6,403 nt of DNA, taken from Chitinophagaceae bacterium (GTDB lineage Bacteria; Bacteroidota; Bacteroidia; Chitinophagales; Chitinophagaceae). Position 1 is the first letter of the stretch; every line of letters begins with the position of its first letter. Positions 5,571 through 6,403 of the stretch are shown here, in pieces. The notes beneath the pieces are model-generated. The model ran no database searches and was not told the origin of the DNA. It saw only the letters and a program-made list of their open reading frames with translations. The translations under genes were made by a program, and so were the position numbers. The stretch covers positions 1 through 6,403 of the forward strand of contig CANJDY010000163.1 in the NCBI GenBank assembly GCA_947472635.1. The letters are read 5' to 3'.

Positions 5571-6403
5571 CTAGTTCCATCCTGGGTTTTGCACCATTAA
5601 TGGGTTTAAGGACATTTCCTGAATGGGAATTGGAAAACAAGTATCCCTTGCCGTAGCATTTACATAGGCTGGTAATACAGTTGAAAAATTGGTAGTGATG
5701 GTAGGAATCATTCCCTTCACAGTAGTTAGAAAAGTACCCCACCTGAATAGATCCAATTTGTGGTGACCTTCGCCTGTCAATTCGCGGCTGCGCTCACTAA
5801 CGAGAAAAGATCTGAAAACATCTTTGGAAGAGGTATTGGCTGCCACCAACTCGCAATCTACTAGACTGCTAAGAGTAGGAGTAATTACAGCACCCGTACC
5901 TCCAGAAATAGTAATAGTAGGTGCAGAAGTATATCCAGCTCCACCATCTATTAAAGTAATACCAGTAATTTTACCGGAAGAAACCGCAGTAACTACAGCC
6001 TTTGCATCTTTGCTTGCACCACCACCAGAAATGGTTACCGTTGAAGTTAATGCATACCCAGAAGTTCCGCCGTTCGTAATGGTTAAATTATTGATGTTAA
6101 TTCCAACCAAACTAACGCCAAAGGCCCTTCTTCTAACTTTATTTACCCATTCAATATTTTCTGCAGTGGGTCCATTTAATTCATTGTCAGCCTCGGCCAA
6201 AGTAAGCAATACATCCGAATATCTTAACAATGGATAATTGGTTGGGCCGAAATTTTTGATCCCTATATTCGCTGAATTTTGATACTCCCTACGCCACTTT
6301 GCCAATGAGCGTTTCCATTTTCCAGCAGCGGTAGGGGCAATGTACACTTTACCATTTAAAAAGGATTTAGGGCTTCCTCCGAAATTATAATTGGCAATAG
6401 TCC
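5571..6403 (-). CDS. SusD/RagB-family outer-membrane nutrient-binding protein, C-terminal part, with repeat insertion (5' end outside window)
   Basis: The frame is open to the right edge and ends at TAG 5571-5573, giving 276 visible residues, about the last half of a SusD-like lipoprotein. These proteins cap a SusC-type TonB-dependent transporter at the cell surface and bind glycans or other nutrients. Typical features are NYPLLRYSDVLLTLAEADNE (55-74), the helix WVNKVRRRAFG (85-95), FLVSERSRELTGEGHHKLDLFRWG (199-222) and the family end FPIPIQEMSLNP...NPGWN (256-276). Between RRRAFG and the VSERSREL helix there are about 100 residues, where SusD proteins usually have a short loop of 15-25. This insert holds two Gly-rich repeats, NGGTSGY...VTISGG (110-127) and DGGAGY...ITISGG (152-168). 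The frame is intact, so the gene looks functional. The signal peptide, lipobox and partner susC should lie beyond the right edge. The substrate is not readable. Confidence 0.9.
   Translation of the reverse strand, partial: TIANYNFGGSPKSFLNGKVYIAPTAAGKWKRSLAKWRREYQNSANIGIKNFGPTNYPLLRYSDVLLTLAEADNELNGPTAENIEWVNKVRRRAFGVSLVGININNLTITNGGTSGYALTSTVTISGGGASKDAKAVVTAVSSGKITGITLIDGGAGYTSAPTITISGGTGAVITPTLSSLVDCELVAANTSSKDVFRSFLVSERSRELTGEGHHKLDLFRWGTFLTTVKGMIPTITTNFSTVLPAYVNATARDTCFPIPIQEMSLNPLMVQNPGWN
5868..6092 (-). repeat. Two imperfect Gly-rich beta repeats inside the SusD-like protein
   Basis: In visible residues 104-178 of the SusD-like protein, two units share the pattern (L/I)T-x-(T/I)(N/D)GG-x-(x)GY-x5-6-(V/I)TISGG, about 34-42 residues each, joined by KAVVTAVSSGKITG. 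Repeats of this GGxGYTSAPTxTISGG kind occur widely in bacterial surface and phage structural proteins and are predicted to be beta-rich. At DNA level the units have drifted, so this is an old duplication or an acquired module rather than a recent slippage. Confidence 0.75.

Noticed and set aside
5824..6237. Plus-strand open frame of 137 codons opposite the SusD repeats
   Set aside because: Its Pro/Val-rich periodicity is the complement of the Gly/Thr/Ile repeats in the SusD-like protein, so it is a shadow.

Overview
The window looks like a piece of a Bacteroidota chromosome, probably Chitinophagaceae-like (the family is inferred, not proven). The reasons are the C-terminal half of a SusD/RagB outer-membrane nutrient-binding protein, exported proteins with short Sec signals cleaved before Gln, AT-rich leaders without a clear Shine-Dalgarno, and two exact matches to the Bacteroidota -7 promoter element TAnnTTTG. 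No RNA genes, CRISPR arrays, insertion sequences or integrases were seen.

Left third (2-2709, + strand): three genes for sugar oxidation/isomerisation. They are the end of a Gfo/Idh/MocA oxidoreductase (5' end outside the window), a secreted TIM-barrel sugar isomerase/epimerase-like protein, and a Tat-exported oxidoreductase resembling glucose-fructose oxidoreductase. The gaps are 45 and 92 bp, with no recognisable promoter in either, so the three may form one operon. The combination resembles Bacteroidota pathways that oxidise sugars or glycosides to keto intermediates and then process them. The substrate cannot be read from the sequence.

Middle (2733-4615): a minus-strand pair, convergent with the sugar genes, encodes an exported Dabb-domain protein and a diacylglycerol-kinase-family lipid kinase. 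Divergent from this pair is a small helical protein of unknown function (4289-4615, +) with a good -7 promoter element just upstream.

Right third (4628-6403, - strand): a PhnA/YjdM-type zinc-ribbon protein with its own promoter element and a hairpin terminator, then the 3' end of a susD-like gene closed by a very strong intrinsic terminator (5508-5540). The SusD-like protein carries about 100 extra residues between two conserved C-terminal SusD segments. The insert contains two Gly-rich beta-type repeats (GG..GY....TISGG) and is the most unusual feature of the window. A susC-like gene would be expected beyond the right edge.

No clearly new multi-gene system can be demonstrated. The best leads are the repeat insertion in SusD, the mixed Sec/Tat periplasmic sugar-oxidation cluster, and the unrecognised small protein.
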